NCBI GenBank assembly: GCA_029339505.1
Contig: JAQISU010000179.1
Coordinates: forward strand, 15,934,001-15,998,000
From: Unio delphinus
Taxonomy: Eukaryota > Mollusca > Bivalvia > Unionida > Unionidae
Direction: 5' to 3'
DNA: 64,000 nucleotides
Part shown: in pieces, positions 35,841-48,382 of the stretch
Layout of the letters: each line of letters starts with the position of its first letter
Position numbering within the stretch: position 1 is the first letter of the stretch
Translations under genes and position numbers: made by a program
Notes under the pieces: generated by a model
Seen by the model: only the letters and a program-made list of their open reading frames with translations
What the model was told of the DNA's origin: nothing
Database searches by the model: none

Positions 35841-37680
35841 CTCTACCTATTTTTTTCCTCATTATACAGGTTATTATAGTACTCTTTTAATTACCTTGAA
35901 GATCAAACTGACCAGTACGAATTTAATTTTCATCTGTAATTAAATTTGTAATTATTTTATGAACATAGTTTCTGTTTTCTAGGTGGCAAATGTATATGGT
36001 TGTTTCTCACCCTGTTTTATCCATTTTATTCTGGATTTAATAAAACTTCTTGATGCTTTACTTTTCTCAATCTTTCAAGCTCTTTCTTTATAGACTCCAA
36101 TATTTCTTAATCATTTGATCATATGGAACCATTTTCTATCGACTGTATTTGCTGAACAAGTTCAATTTCCTGTTTAAATTTACATTTCTTTTTATATGAC
36201 ACATATGAAATATTGTTTGAATGGGTTTCCATCAAAAATGTATCTAGAATGTATGTTTCTTGTAGTTCAATAAGCAAGTCCTCAAACTTCATACATATTG
36301 ATACATGGGCTCTTATCGTTTCCTAATATATAATAAAAGATATGATAATTTCCTATTTTTCATGCATTATTTTGGAATCTGAAACCAGTCTTCAAGCTAC
36401 ATATCACTATGTTATAGTTTCACATCAAAGTTCAGCTTAGAGATTCAAACTTTTTCTAATCCAGATTTCCTCAGAATATTTCTACCCCATTTTTCACATT
36501 TGGACATTTAGAATAGAATGTTGGTTCTGAGCAATTACCAGTGAGCCCAGCATATTTAAACTATGTTATATCGGCTCATGAATGCATAATATCCATTGGA
36601 AAGTTATTTATTTTCTCAAAAATGGCATGTATTATAATTGTTATGTTTTTAATACGCTAACAAACTCAACAAAACCATTTGCATTAATTGTCACATGATT
36701 CACAAATCTCAAACAGCAACATCGGAAGTCCAATAATCACATGATAACAACAAAAATTATATTAAATGAAAGTCTGATACCTTTTGTAAAAACCTGAAAA
36801 AAACATGTAATTCTCAACATATTTATTTTGAGCACAACAAGAAGAAACTTGGTCACTCTGATTTATCAAGCAGGGTAGTCTAGTTCCCAGATTTATATGC
36901 TCTCTGCATGAGAGAGCACATGTAGATGTTATAGTCACGTGATACATGTACAACAAAACTCCAGAAGTTGGTCTCAGAATAAATATAGATAATTTTGTGC
37001 TCCATCAATTTTGTATTTTTATTACAACCAATAAATGACTTTCATTTAATATTTTTTCTACAATATTTGAAAATGACAGTTGAAATTATGTGCGCTCGTG
37101 CAAGTAGCAATCGAAATTACAAGTACCAGCTCAAATTCCATCAATGCAATAGTTTTATCATCTTTCAGCACGTTTATGACATAACAATTTTAATACTCAC
37201 AATTTCTGAGAAAATAAAAAAATTTCAAATCTATTTCATGCAGGTAGAACTCGATTAAACGTTAAAGTTTGTTAGCCCATCCACTAAGTAGCTATGCTTT
37301 AATGCCACCATGTTGACCTCATGTGATTCTAGACTGGTTTTCATACCTTCCTTATAAAAAGATACGTATATCAAGCTCTCTATGGAGAAAAAAGTCTACA
37401 AGGGGAATCTATTCCAATGAGCGCTTAAATTGTCTCAATAAGTATAAATTTATAACAAGCACCAAAATGATCCATACTGCAACCTCCTAAAATTCTGGTT
37501 TAAACTCAATAAATAAACACATCATCAGTTCAGCTGCAACTCAATTATGTCATTGTTTTGGGCGCTTAAAGTTGTAGAGGAAAATTCCCGTTTTTTCCCT
37601 GACTTTTGTAAAATTCAAAGACTTTTCATGGTCAGGACAAAAACATCATTTCTATTGACATTTTACCGTTTTCCCAGTAG
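35840..37680. other. C3-like intron, no gene recognised
   Basis: AT-rich; nothing supported on either strand. Confidence 0.5.
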
Positions 37681-37890
37681 TGTGGGAACCCTGGAGTTCA
37701 CTGGTTTTTGAGAAGAGAACTGCACTGGTTTCTTATGGGAGAAGATTACTAGTTTTGAGGGAAGAAATATACTGGTGTCTGGAGGGAGAAAGGAGGTGTA
37801 TTTGTGTCATAGAAGAGGGTGTACTAGTGTGTAAGAAAAGGGTGAACTTGTGTCTGATGAGAGTGTAGTGGTGTTTGAGGAGGTAGTGTA
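37680..37890. repeat. Degenerate G-rich minisatellite
   Basis: Loosely repeated 30-40-bp units with ACTGGTGTCT and GAGGGAGAA-like blocks (for example ACTGGTTTCTTATGGGAGAA, ACTGGTGTCTGGAGGGAGAA). The 62-residue frame inside is a by-product. Confidence 0.5.
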
Positions 37891-38580
37891 ATAGAAAAAA
37901 TGTAGTAGGAAAAGAAATTGTTGGCTTTAAAATCGATCATTAAAATGATGGATGACAACTCAGATGTAAACATGGATGTTGACAACGTGGGTAGCGACAT
38001 TAAAGTTGATGATTTGGATGATAATATTGATTTAAATAATCAGGATTAGAAATGAATAAAGTTGATGAAAGAGATAATACATGCCTTCATGCACTTTTCA
38101 ATCAAGAATGAAGCTTACTTTGAAGGCTTTCAAAAGTACAAAAGGAATGGGTCTGGGATGATTTTTCAACTTGATTGCAGCCACGATTGATAGAATATTG
38201 TTAATACTGACAAAGTGATGATGTAGAGTTCGAAATTTGGACAAAAATTGTTCTGATTAATTACCATACTGAAAGATTTCTAGAATTAATTTGAGACTCG
38301 TTTTCATGGGGAATCTGCATGCTTTAGTATATGTTCTAGAGTGTGAAGGAAACAAATTGTTCCATGTGTTTTGTTGTCCAATTTTAGTAAAATTATTATA
38401 ATTTTTGAACAGAGAGTGCTAGAAGGCCTCCTGCATTTTTATGTGGGACCCTAATAAGGTGATTTCTTTAACGCTCCTGGTATTGTCTGTGGGACCCTAC
38501 AATAGGCCTCCACCATTTATATGTGTGGCCCTAATCAGGGAAGCACTTGTGTAGATTGTCTGCAAAAGTAGTCATTCCTC
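37890..38580. other. C3-like intron, no gene recognised
   Basis: Two similar phrases (GTGGGACCCTAATAAGG near 38441 and GTGTGGCCCTAATCAGG near 38522) suggest an old short duplication. Confidence 0.45.
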
Positions 38581-38581
38581 A

Positions 38582-38920
38582 ATATTCAGGAACCGCTCCG
38601 GTGGTCTAGTGGTTAGAGCGTCCATCACGGAAAAAGGATGTCATGGGTTTGATCCCCGGCCGAGTCTTACCAAAGACTTACAAAAATGGTACTAACACCT
38701 GCCTCGCTTGGCACTCAGCATAAAGAGGTTAGTGTTAGAACTGGTCGGCCTGGTGTCAGGATAATGTGACTAGGTTAGACATCATGCCACATGTCTGCGG
38801 CATGATGCCCCAGTGCTAGACATCACTATAAACTGCCTCACTGCAGACATCATAGCGATATGACTGAATTTTTTTAAAGCTATGTTAAAAATCCTAATAA
38901 AACAAACAAACAAACAATAT
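38582..38920 (+). mobile_element. tRNA-derived SINE, family 1, best copy
   Basis: Head GGTGGTCTAGTGGTTAGAGC (A box) and, 30 bp on, GGGTTTGATCCCC (B box) give a clear tRNA-like RNA polymerase III promoter. The body runs through GGCACTCAGCATAAAGAGGT, GTGTCAGGATAATGTGAC and GATGCCCCAGTGCTAGACAT to a (CAAA)n-type tail at 38895-38917. This copy defines the family seen inverted at 7.5-9.6 kb and 13.9 kb. Confidence 0.85.
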
Positions 38921-38950
38921 TCAGCTAAATCAATACTTGTAGGATAGTAC

Positions 38951-41265
38951 TACCGTATTTACCGTATATGTTGGGACACCGTATTTGTTGGGACACCATA
39001 ATTTTATTTTAAAAGTAATTTTTTTGTGCACTGTATATTCTGGGACACACAGCTTTTTTTGAGTCGTAAGTTGTGGGACACTTTTTAAATCATTCGAAAA
39101 GTACATGTCAGAAAATGTACTCAAACGTATGTTTTATTTATTAAGTAAAACTTTAAAAAAGAAAACTCTGAGTGTTGTTTGTTTTCACTTTTCGTAAAAA
39201 TATATTCAGAGGGAGAGAAAAAAGAAAGAGACAGAGAGAGATATACCAGTAGATAGTGACTGTACTTTGTTTTCAAATAATTTATGTCGACAAACTGCCA
39301 GTGCCGACCCATACTTTGTTCAACAATTAGTTGATCTTGCCGCCAGGCTTTTGATGTCGCGGTCGGATAAAAAAAACATAGCAGCACATTTTCTCACCAC
39401 TTTTCAACTAGTTAAGTCTTTGATCTTGCCGCCTCGCTTGTGAGTCATGTTCTTCAGATGTACTCTTACAATGACAGCATGTACATCTGTGGGTCATTCA
39501 GCCACTGAATTTTCTGATTGTAAATATCAGCACAGCTAAAAGGATCAATTGATGAACACAATTTTCCAATCAACAGGTGGTCGAAGCAGGATTAGCAAGC
39601 CCTTAAATTTACAGTCCAGGAAATTGATGCGTACAGAGGACTCCTGTATACGTGATTTTCTGAATCCCATATATAAAAATTGCGTGAAAATACGGATTAC
39701 ACGTTTTCGAAACCTTTGAAAGTGATCGGTGATTAAAACAAGTTTTTTTTTTTGCTGTGAAAGTTTCATTTTTAACTTTATTTACATTTACGATGGCTAC
39801 CAACTGCAAGGTAAAACGTAAATTAAATTTACAGTTTCTGGAAACTAAATATCTGGCTTGTAAGGAAGTTAAGGGATGTACATCTCGCAAAGAGGTCTGT
39901 GAAATTTTTTGATAATGTGATAATGCCGACGTTGAATTTCATATCAGGATGTGATCAATGCAATATTTTAATTTGGATTTTATTACACAAAGGTAACCAA
40001 AATGTAATTTATCAATATACAAGTGTATTTCACACTGATACTGTCTTCATGTTATCTTTTTTTTTCAGGCACCCCACTCCCCCCACTTATCTCAACATCC
40101 GCCTATGTTGACAATATTTCCTCGGGCCCGAGGATAACAAGATAATGGGTAGGACTGTACCCACAAACTTTAAATGATTTTCAGATCAGATCTGGCTTGT
40201 CCTGAAGCGATTCGACTGCTTTCAAAATACAGTCCACAACTGTTTGTTTATCTGCACTCTTAATACGAGACGTGTGGTCATTTTCCTTGGCTTCCCTATG
40301 TCGGCCGACTTTGTATACACATGCATAGTTTAAAAAAATCTCCACGCTAATAGGAATCCAATGTCAGCTTCCGGGGTCGGTTTGTTTTGTAATAAATTAA
40401 CCTTTGTATTTGATATCCTGCCAGTAAGTTCAAACAATGAGTTTATGGCTGTTACAAGGTGTGTTTATTCAACACCTGGGCTTTCATTTATATGCCGTCT
40501 GCAGTCATAATTGATACAAACTGGTTTCGAGTTATTTGGTAAATAGTATATACAGCATTAACTTGCTTTAATAATACTTTTTGTATAACACGGAATCAAA
40601 AAGATTGTCATTTGTACTCACAGTGAATGTATTTCTAATAATGATTTTAGTTTGCGAGATATTGTCATATTGTTACCCTGGATATAATACACTCTTGGTT
40701 ATTTTGTACCTTACACCGTATCGCGCGTAAATGTCAGTTGCTTTCGACCAATGGGGCTGATAATTCTCACTCTTTCTTTCTCTATCTCATTTATATGTGA
40801 TTTTGCGAAATCCAGTTTTCATTTTCATAACATTCAAACCTTTGAGGACAACTAAACATGATTCGTTTCTCAATATTCACGTCAATGACTAATGTGTTGC
40901 GTTGTCTGACGAAAGCTATTACACTATGGATAATGGATTCATACGCTACTCATACGGAGTTTGTGGATATATTTTTCCTTTAATAAAATACTAATGTCGA
41001 CAAAAAATGTGAATAAATGCTGACAGTACAAGTTTAGTTTCTTGTTTATTTTATTTTATGATCAAATACGCATTTTCTTTATCTATTTTATTGTAACATG
41101 CGGTGTGGCCAGTTGTTGGCGGGGGGGGGGGGGGATTGAACATGTTTTTCATTTCCTAAGTCTTGGGACACATGATGTAGGTTTAAAAGAAGTTCACCAT
41201 AAGTTCTGGGACACGAAAAAAAATAATTATTTTTTCGTGTCCCAACATATGCGGTAAATACGGTA
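38951..41265. mobile_element. pogo/Tigger-like DNA transposon derivative
   Basis: Inverted ends TACCGTATTTACCGTATATG + TTGGGACAC (left) and, reversed from 41265, TACCGTATTTACCGCATATG + TTGGGACAC. GGGACAC recurs inside both ends (38993, 39044, 39074 and 41165, 41208). The only transposase trace is a 39-residue N-terminal frame at 39793-39912. The rest (about 2 kb) has no coding frame, so it is non-autonomous. Confidence 0.8.
39793..39912 (+). pseudogene. Truncated pogo-type transposase N-terminus
   Basis: MATNCKVKRKLNLQFLETKY followed by LACKEVKGCTSRKEVCEIF and a stop. It resembles the Psq/CENP-B-type helix-turn-helix start of Tigger/pogo transposases ('..K.R.Y....K...V..VE.G.SK..VCE.F.V..ST'). 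The remaining 400 or so residues are missing. It lies inside the 38951-41265 element, which supports the superfamily call. Confidence 0.65.
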
Positions 41266-41371
41266 TATGGGAATTAACTCCAAAATACTAGACATTCAAT
41301 TTATTTAAAGCAATTATATAGGTTTCTGTTAATTAAATAAAATCCCATTTCAGAAACTTCGCTTTACTTAC

Positions 41372-41507
41372 CCAATGTTGTGTTCTTCAAATAACCATGA
41401 TTCTTCAAATCTGGATCTGATAAACATAGGACCAAAGTCTTTAGTTGCCTCCCCAAAATCAAGCACTATCTTATCTGCACCACTTGAACGTCCCGCACGG
41501 AATAAAT
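41372..41507 (-). CDS. C3-like exon 3 visible: post-anaphylatoxin MG6 segment
   Basis: Exon of 136 bp with acceptor TTCCAG and donor GTAAGT, phase 1 in and phase 2 out. It encodes LFRAGRSSGADKIVLDFGE and later FIRSRFEESWLFEEHNI. The 'SRFEESWLFEE' stretch corresponds to 'SEFPESWLW' in C3 and 'FPETWLW' in A2M, the hallmark just before MG7. It falls immediately left of a 2.3-kb pogo derivative (38951-41265) in the next intron. Start and end were fixed by splice consensus and by phase agreement with the 28500 exon (GG|T gives glycine). Confidence 0.88.
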
Positions 41508-41509
41508 CT

Positions 41510-41676
41510 GGAACAAATTAAATGCACCCAATCAAGTAATAAGAAAGGAATCACAGTGTCTCATAAAATCCTTCACATGGTAACAATATAAACAGAAACA
41601 GTGTCCACATTACAGGAACAAGGCCTTGAAACTAACAATCACTCTATAACAATAATGTTAATCATAGTAAAAATTA

Positions 41677-41712
<36 letters not shown>

Positions 41713-43435
41713 GTTATTATGATGATGATGATGTTTTGTGCAATAAGTTAATCAGGAATAATCTTGTGAGATCCTAAATACAATACAATACAAAACTAAA
41801 ATAAAGAAACATGATTACAGCGATCCATGTCCAGCATGCATAAAAAATGGCAGGGATTCATTAGTTGTTCATATGTCCATTCCTTTGGACACAAGAAATT
41901 CTTAAGGAACGTGTTTACCATAGTAATTGTTTTTTAACATGACTTTCTTTACACTAGGCAAATATTATCTCTGCACCGGTCATGTGGTAACACTCTATAA
42001 CAGTATACTATTATGGGATATCATCAGTTCCCCTCGTGTTTCCGGTTAAAATATCGCCAAACAAGATACTGAAAATTGACCCTAAGAAAAGAACATTGGA
42101 TATTTTGTTTCGTGATTCAAATTCCACTGATCAGCAGTATTTGATTTCTTCATTGATGTTCAAGATGCAAACGTATGCTCAGCCTTAAGTGTAAGGCATA
42201 CATTTAAAAAAATTCAGCAGTTTCAGCCGATGTAGCTAAAACATACTCATGGCTGTGCACATATAAACAAGGACTTTATGTATTGTGAGATATGCACAGA
42301 CAATAAAATGGTAAATGGTATGAACAAGATTGTTGGAACAGAAATGTTCAAAATTCAACGTTAAATTGACATGCAGATCTTGCTGACCACAAATTATGTC
42401 TAATTGCCCCAGAGTTATGAAATAATGCCACTGAGAAAGAAATCGCTGCATCCATTATGAAATAAATTTCAGAAAGGGGCATTCCAAAATGAGTTTGAGG
42501 TCAGATGGAGCATATACTATGATGGACAGCTGCAATATTGAGAAGAGAAAATCCTCTTATGCATAATATTCACTGTGTAGCTCCCAGGCCACAGAAAAAA
42601 AGAACGGTTAAAAAAGCATCAGCAAATACTGACTGATCTTTTCTACTATCTTAAGGAAAGTAGTCAACGAGAGGGTCAACTACATGCATGATACAGGAGG
42701 TTTGAGATGATCCATGTCTCAAATGTAAGGAGCTCCATTTAGTGAGGTGGTTCCCTTATAAAAATGCAATCCTAAATCAAGCTTTCGTGAGCTTGTGATA
42801 GCTCGTAGCACGCTTCTTACGATCTTAACTGTAGCTCACAGACTACATGGGAGCTCGCACTGAGCTCGTAGAAGTAATTTGGCTACATTCAAGTAAAGTA
42901 GCTCATACGATCTTGCTAGCAAACCCTGCAGATAAATTAATTATCTATAAAATGGTTATTGTGAAAAATTAAATTACTAAAAAATGTAACATTTTGTGTA
43001 TAAAATCATTAATTTGCATATCAAAACAATAATCTTGACTTGTTTTGAAAAAGGTATTGAAATTCCACTTCTTATAGTTATTTGCTAGATCGTATAGTTG
43101 GCCACCCCTGGTAAAATAATAATAATAATGACTATATTAAAAGAAGCTCATTTGGTCAGGCCTTTACATTTGTACATGTATATATATATATATATGATGC
43201 ACAGATTTTTACAAGAAGAGGTGTCTTTACACATCAAATGCTATTAAAACTTGATAATTGATCTATTGCAACAATAAAATATGTACAAAGCTTTAAGGAT
43301 AAGTACATACAGGATTCATACAAAGAGTAGTAGTGAAAATGTGTAAAATATTACATATATATATAAATATGGTTTATGTCTTCTATTTTGATGTACATGT
43401 CTGCATGGTCCAGAGACTTACTACATGAATGTATA
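41510..43435. other. C3-like intron, no gene recognised
   Basis: (TTA)n and GATGATG runs at 41672-41732. A patch with repeated AGCTCGTAG/AGCTCA words at 42780-42910 may be the subterminal part of an unidentified DNA element. Short (TA)n at 43180-43195. Confidence 0.5.
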
Positions 43436-43439
43436 TTTA

Positions 43440-44111
43440 TCAATCATATTCAACAGGATTGGGAGGCACATAAGCAAAAGCAGTGTTCTTGCCATCATTT
43501 AATTGGATATATACACACAAGTCTTTGACATTTGTAATTGGAACTATTTTGTACTGCACATACTTAGATTTCAAAGGGACTATATTAACAGTTTTTTCAT
43601 CAATCACGCCATTATCAATTGAAACTTCAGTATGATATCTCAGTTCCTTTATGACTGCATAATATTGTGCTTGACACAAACAATCAATGGTACAATTTCT
43701 GTGACACTGTGTATAAACTTCAATATATTTCTCAACATGGCCAAATTTTCTTTATTCATCATTTTCATAGAAAATAACAGTGTACGAGTTTGGTTCTGAA
43801 ACTGCAGAATACTGTAAAGATTGAAACAGAATTCCATCTTTATACATCCTGTAGAAACAAAGCACTTTTTTAGGTTCATTAATGCCAAGGATTGAAGTTA
43901 AAAGGTTGAGCTGTTCATTTGAAAGTCTGTGTATTAATCGATTGCCTATAACACCAATACTGTTTTGTTTCTCCATATTTTGAACCGGATTACGGGTGTA
44001 CGTTTTTTGTGCAAAAAATGTTTTTTTAATTAAAAATAATTTAAAAACATTAATTGCAATATTTAGTTTAGTATGGGCACTCTGTTCCATTATGATAGCA
44101 ATGTATCGCAT
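43440..44111 (-). pseudogene. Transposon-associated uncharacterised protein with one in-frame stop
   Basis: One minus-strand frame runs 224 codons from 44111 to 43440 with a single TAA at 43754-43752. A likely start is MEKQNSIGVIGNRLIHRLSN. Then come KKVLCFYRMYKDGILFQSLQ and SEPNSYTVIFYENDE, the stop, FGHVEKYIEVYTQCHRNC, LCQAQYYAVIKELRYHTEV, and VPITNVKDLCVYIQLNDG with YVPPNPVEYD. The 'Y.R...DG....S..YS....SNSYTV.F' and 'VPI..I...CVYI......YVC..PN..E.D' patterns recall a domain I know only from uncharacterised proteins encoded beside transposons in sponges and cnidarians. That link is from memory. It is not part of the C3-like gene: it contains none of the family blocks and ends in its own stop. 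Confidence 0.5.
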
Positions 44112-44401
44112 GTATATAGGAATAGTTGTTCAATATGATTGGTTCATTCGAAATCAAGGCTACCATGCCTATATTTACCCGCCATATGGGATTTTGCAAA
44201 CAGTTACCGCTGTCACTGTATCTCATCTTCGTAATATGCAACTTCTAATCATGTTGAATAGGAAAGATGAATAATTCAGAATTTTCTCCATGAAAGACAA
44301 GAAAACAGAGCTGGAATGACAATTGTGCTGTCCTGATGCAACCAGTTATAATCAGCAAACATTTATTCTGCCACTGTTGCATAGCTAAGCTACTTTCATG
44401 C

Positions 44402-44701
44402 TGAAAACTAACTAACCATTTGATGTGGAGAAGTCAGATTGACCATTTGCACACCACTCTGTATGTTTCATGGACATACGCATAAGATAAAAACTAACTG
44501 TTCATTTGATGTAGATACATCCTCCCCCAGAGTAAAGAAAAATCAGAATGACCTTTTGCACAACACTCTGTATGTTGCATGGACATGAGCATAAGATAAA
44601 AACTAACTGTCCATTTGATGTGGATACATCCTTCCCCAGAGTAAAGAAAAGTCAGAATGACCTTTTGCACAACACTCTGTATGTTGCATGGACATGTGCT
44701 T
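44402..44701. repeat. 109-bp tandem repeats in left DIRS-like end
   Basis: Nearly three units; CTCTGTATGTTGCATGGACA starts at 109-bp steps (44457, 44566, 44675), each followed by AACTAACTGTCCATTTGATG-like sequence in the complete units. Confidence 0.85.
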
Positions 44702-46679
44702 AAGGTAGATATTATATGTCATCTTTTTCATGTCCGCCATACTGTGTAGATGTCTGCCAAAACTAACACCAGAGACATTATGCCTGTAGCAACTACCATT
44801 AATAAAAGGTCATCTTCTGCTGTTTTTAATTAATCAAAGTGTTAAAAAATATTGGTTCGATTTTATTTTTTGAAAAAAACATATCATAGCCATTTCCCCT
44901 TTAAAACTTAGTTTTTTAAATTGCTTCTGATGCTACCTCCTGTTCCATCTTTTAGGTGGACACATGTTTCTAACATATTTAAAAAACACCCACTGAGGTA
45001 CTGGTAGGTCTTTGTGTTAAAAGGAAAATAACAATATACCATGCCTAATGCTGAGGACCTCATTTCTCTTCAATTTCATATTTTTAATATTTCATACTTT
45101 TAATGTTTGCCCATGCTATGCATTAACATTCCATATATATTTGAATGTTGCTATTATTAAATAAAGTTCACATGAAAATTATCTTGTTTTTCAATTGTTA
45201 AAACTACCTGTCAGGTAATTTTCATTAGGTCAGCTTTATTGTTTACTTCAAACATACAGTGTTCTTAGTGTATTCACAGGTGTGCACACATTTCTGTTAG
45301 GAAGGCAAAACACTGCATCCCATGATGTATTCAAAGTGATAAATCGGTTGATGATAAGGGTTTCTCTATCTGTCAATCATTGGTTCATGGTATGGGGGAC
45401 ATGGCAAAGATAGAGCTTCCCTCTTCCCCACCTCTACCATTCCACCCTTTGCTAGATTTGAAGTCCATATACATAACTAAATTTATGGACAGGGACCACA
45501 TTTGTAATCAAATTTTGAAAAACATGAATGGCATGCAAGACCTTCCACAACCGGACCCTTAGTCCATTATGTACCCATGGGTTAGTGAACCTTTCAATCA
45601 CAGTTTGAAGTGATGATGGACTATTTGAATGTCTTACTTAACTACAATAAAGACATTCTAAGGGCAGCTCTTCTAGAAGGCAAGACCCTCTCTGGGGCCT
45701 CATTCTTATCATAGCTTCTCAAGATTTGCTTAATCACCAACACAGATTTTTCATCTCCAATCCCAGTCCATAGCATCTGCCCAGAAAATGAGATCAGGCA
45801 AATCACCCAGAAGGGCAGACTGCAAAATATTTCAAGCAAGCACAACCTCAGTCAAACGCCTATACTTGTGAAATAGCACTTCCTCACTCATCAGGTCCAC
45901 AGTGCCCAGGTCGCCAAAGATTTAACAGGAAGTTATCTAACCCTCCTTCCTTTCCTACTGCAGGGCCATCCTCACACAATGATCTCATCACCACTCAGTA
46001 ACAGAGACCCTGTTCTCCCTTTCAGGAAGACCCCTTGTGGGTCGGTTTGTGATTAGGTTCAACAACAACATCCCTTTTATGTGTCTCTTGTCCTGGGCAG
46101 TGGGATCATCTGTGTGGTTATGCCTTTCCATCTTTCCGACTGCTACCACAAATCCTATTTAAAAAAAAGACAGAACTTTCACTTCCTAGATCATCCTCAT
46201 GGCCCCACTGTAACCGCAGCAATCATGGTTCAACAATCTCTTAGAACTGTTCATCGATAAACCAGGGTCTATATTTCAAAGCGGGGATCTAACGTCACAA
46301 CATCAAGGAACCCTACTCCATGACAGCTCATACTTTCTCAACTTAAATGCCTGGCTTGTCTCAAGCTGTCTCTCCACCAGGACAAGTTTTTGGTCTTTGT
46401 TGCCAATTATATAATTCAGGCCAAGAGAGCTTCTACATGCAAGGTCTATAATGCCAGATGAAGAATCGTCTGTGATTGATGCAGAAAGAACACATTAACT
46501 GCACCTCTGTAATTTCCATTGCTGATTTCCTTTGTTCCTTTTTAAGACCAAAATATGCCCAGTATCCACCATCAAGGGCTATTGAGCTGTCATCACCTTG
46601 CTTATCTTGTCTCCTGCGTCCCTACGCATAGATGGAATATTGTGTCCTATGGTCATTAACCAAGCCTTGTGTGAACCAT

Positions 46680-47065
46680 TAAATGAAGCTTCCTTAGGGA
46701 AGTAGAGCATTGTGACAGCAGTATGGCAATAGTGGGTTGCATCCTTCTCTAAGGGGTGTAGAGCATTGTGACAGCAGTATGGCAATAGTGGGTTGCATCC
46801 TTCTCTAAGGGGTGTAGAGTATTGTGACAGCAGTAGTATGGGAATAGTGGGTTGCACCCTTCTCTAAGGGGTGTAGAGCATTGTGACAGCAGTATGGCAA
46901 TAGTGGGTTGCATCCTTCTCTAAGGGGTGTAGAGCATTGTGACAGCAGTATGGCAATAGTGGGTTGCATCCTTCTCTAAGGGGTGTAGAGTATTGTGACA
47001 GCAGTATGGCAATAGTGGGTTGCACCCTTCTCTTAGGGAAGTAGAGCATTGTAACAGAAGGTTGC
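46680..47065. repeat. 56-bp tandem repeat array
   Basis: About seven units starting AAGGGGTGTAGAGCATTGTG, at 46751, 46807, 46866, 46922 and 46978 (56-bp steps, one with a 3-bp insertion), with GACAGCAGTATGGCAATAGT and GGGTTGCATCCTTCTCT. More diverged units continue to about 47170. Minus-strand frames through it are repeat artefacts: 56 is not a multiple of 3, so each unit changes frame. Confidence 0.9.
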
Positions 47066-47599
47066 ACCCTCCCATTAGGGACATGGAGTACTGCAACCAC
47101 AGGTTGCACCAGTTGTGGACGTTGATCACCACAAAAGTGGGTTGCTCCCTCCCATTAGCGAGGCAGAACAACGCAACACATCGTATGTTTTTGTTTCCTG
47201 GGACACGTTGTTCTGGCACATAATGTGATTTAGAGGTACCTTAATCTTCTATAGGTGGACTTCTCACTTAACTGACAAAGTCAGCTACACAATATTGACA
47301 GGATACATAATTACTTAAACTTAAACTCATCTTATTTATGCAATACTTACCTGATGCTATTGACAAATGCGCTCCTCCCACCTGCTCTGATGTCTTAAGT
47401 ATTCATCGTCTGTGAAAAAGATGACATGCAATATCTACCATCTTCGCATGTTTATATAGAGTGTGTGCAAAAAGGTCATTCCAACTTTTCTCAGCTCTGT
47501 GGGAGGATATATTCACATCAAGTAGATATGAGTTTCAGGCACAAAAATAGGTTAGCTACACAATAGGGGCATGCAAGTGTTGCATAATTAAATTAGTTT

Positions 47600-48380
47600 T
47601 ATCCCCTAAAATAAAACATTTTACCCAATTTAATTCTTTATACACCGCTCCCTCTATAACTTGCGCCCTGATAACTCGCGGTGTCTGGCGTCGATCTCGA
47701 TTTATTCCCAAAGAAAAAATATTTTAAAAATCTTTCAAAATATGCTGAATATGAAAAAATTACGATACGAATTGGTACTTTAAACCTTGATACATTTCTT
47801 GTTTTATCATCAAAAATGGCGAGTAGTGCCCAAAAAAAGATCGATTCCATATTGTGTAATTTGCAAATTCTAAATAAGATATCACATATTATGTTAGGGT
47901 TTATTTGTTGATAAATAGTCATCAATACACCGTAAATAAACAGTCTGGTGAAAAAAACGATCAATGAAAACGTCCAGTAAATGCTAACAGATGGCAACAT
48001 ATAATGAAATAAACAGTAATTAAATATCTTGCTGTGTGAAAACCAAATTCTAATCCTTTATTTCCGTTTCAATGTAAACATAACTGCAACATATTCTTTT
48101 CTATGAAGACATGAAAATAGTCTATCAACCATCACATCGAAACCCATTGAGTACTTCCGTGAGAACCTAATTATCTGCCTGCTTTGTTTTGACCAACAAC
48201 TTGGCGAAGTGTTAGTTGCACTAAAATAATCCATTAAAAGAGACCTGTGTTGTTTTATCACTTTGAATATGTATTTTGCATTGAATCAAGCACGGGAGGT
48301 ACAATGAAAAAATTCAAAGGCATGCAAATCCGAGCACAAGGTCTTGTGGTCACTACCATTCTCAAAGTTCACTTCATTTG
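47600..48380. other. Possible left part of the Tigger element
   Basis: Near 47640 the sequence TACACCGCTCCCTCTATAAC with TTGCGCCCTGATAACTCGCG resembles a Tigger/pogo terminus oriented towards the 48531 transposase remnant. No matching right end was found. Otherwise no gene. Confidence 0.45.
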
Positions 48381-48382
48381 AT

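Larger units (their letters stand above)
44290..47600 (+). mobile_element. DIRS-like retrotransposon with inverted ends, degenerate
   Basis: Between inverted flanks, plus-strand frames give RPLVGRFVIRFNNNIPFMCL (46035, RNase H region 'DLFATRFN..LP'), WFNNLLELFID (46230) and LTSQHQGTLLHDSSYFLNLN with AWLVS (46290-46360), then recombinase-start-like STIKGY (46568). The order is that of DIRS pol. The flanks 44402-44760 and 47410-47545 are inverted relatives (both contain GAATGACCTTTTGCACA-type sequence and ATGTCATCTTTTTCA). Many stops; the catalytic recombinase part is replaced by a tandem array. Confidence 0.65.

Noticed and set aside
37680..37868. 62-residue plus-strand frame
   Set aside because: Falls in a degenerate minisatellite.
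38582..38680. tRNA gene
   Set aside because: A and B boxes are present but there is no complete cloverleaf, and the sequence continues into a dispersed SINE body.
43440..43679. Extra MG-domain exon of the C3-like gene
   Set aside because: The frame continues unspliced upstream to 44111, ends in its own stop, and its 'VPI..V..LCVYIQL' pattern fits the transposon-linked domain better.
46579..47219. Overlapping minus-strand frames that look like a repetitive protein
   Set aside because: Produced by the 56-bp tandem array; the frame rotates between units.
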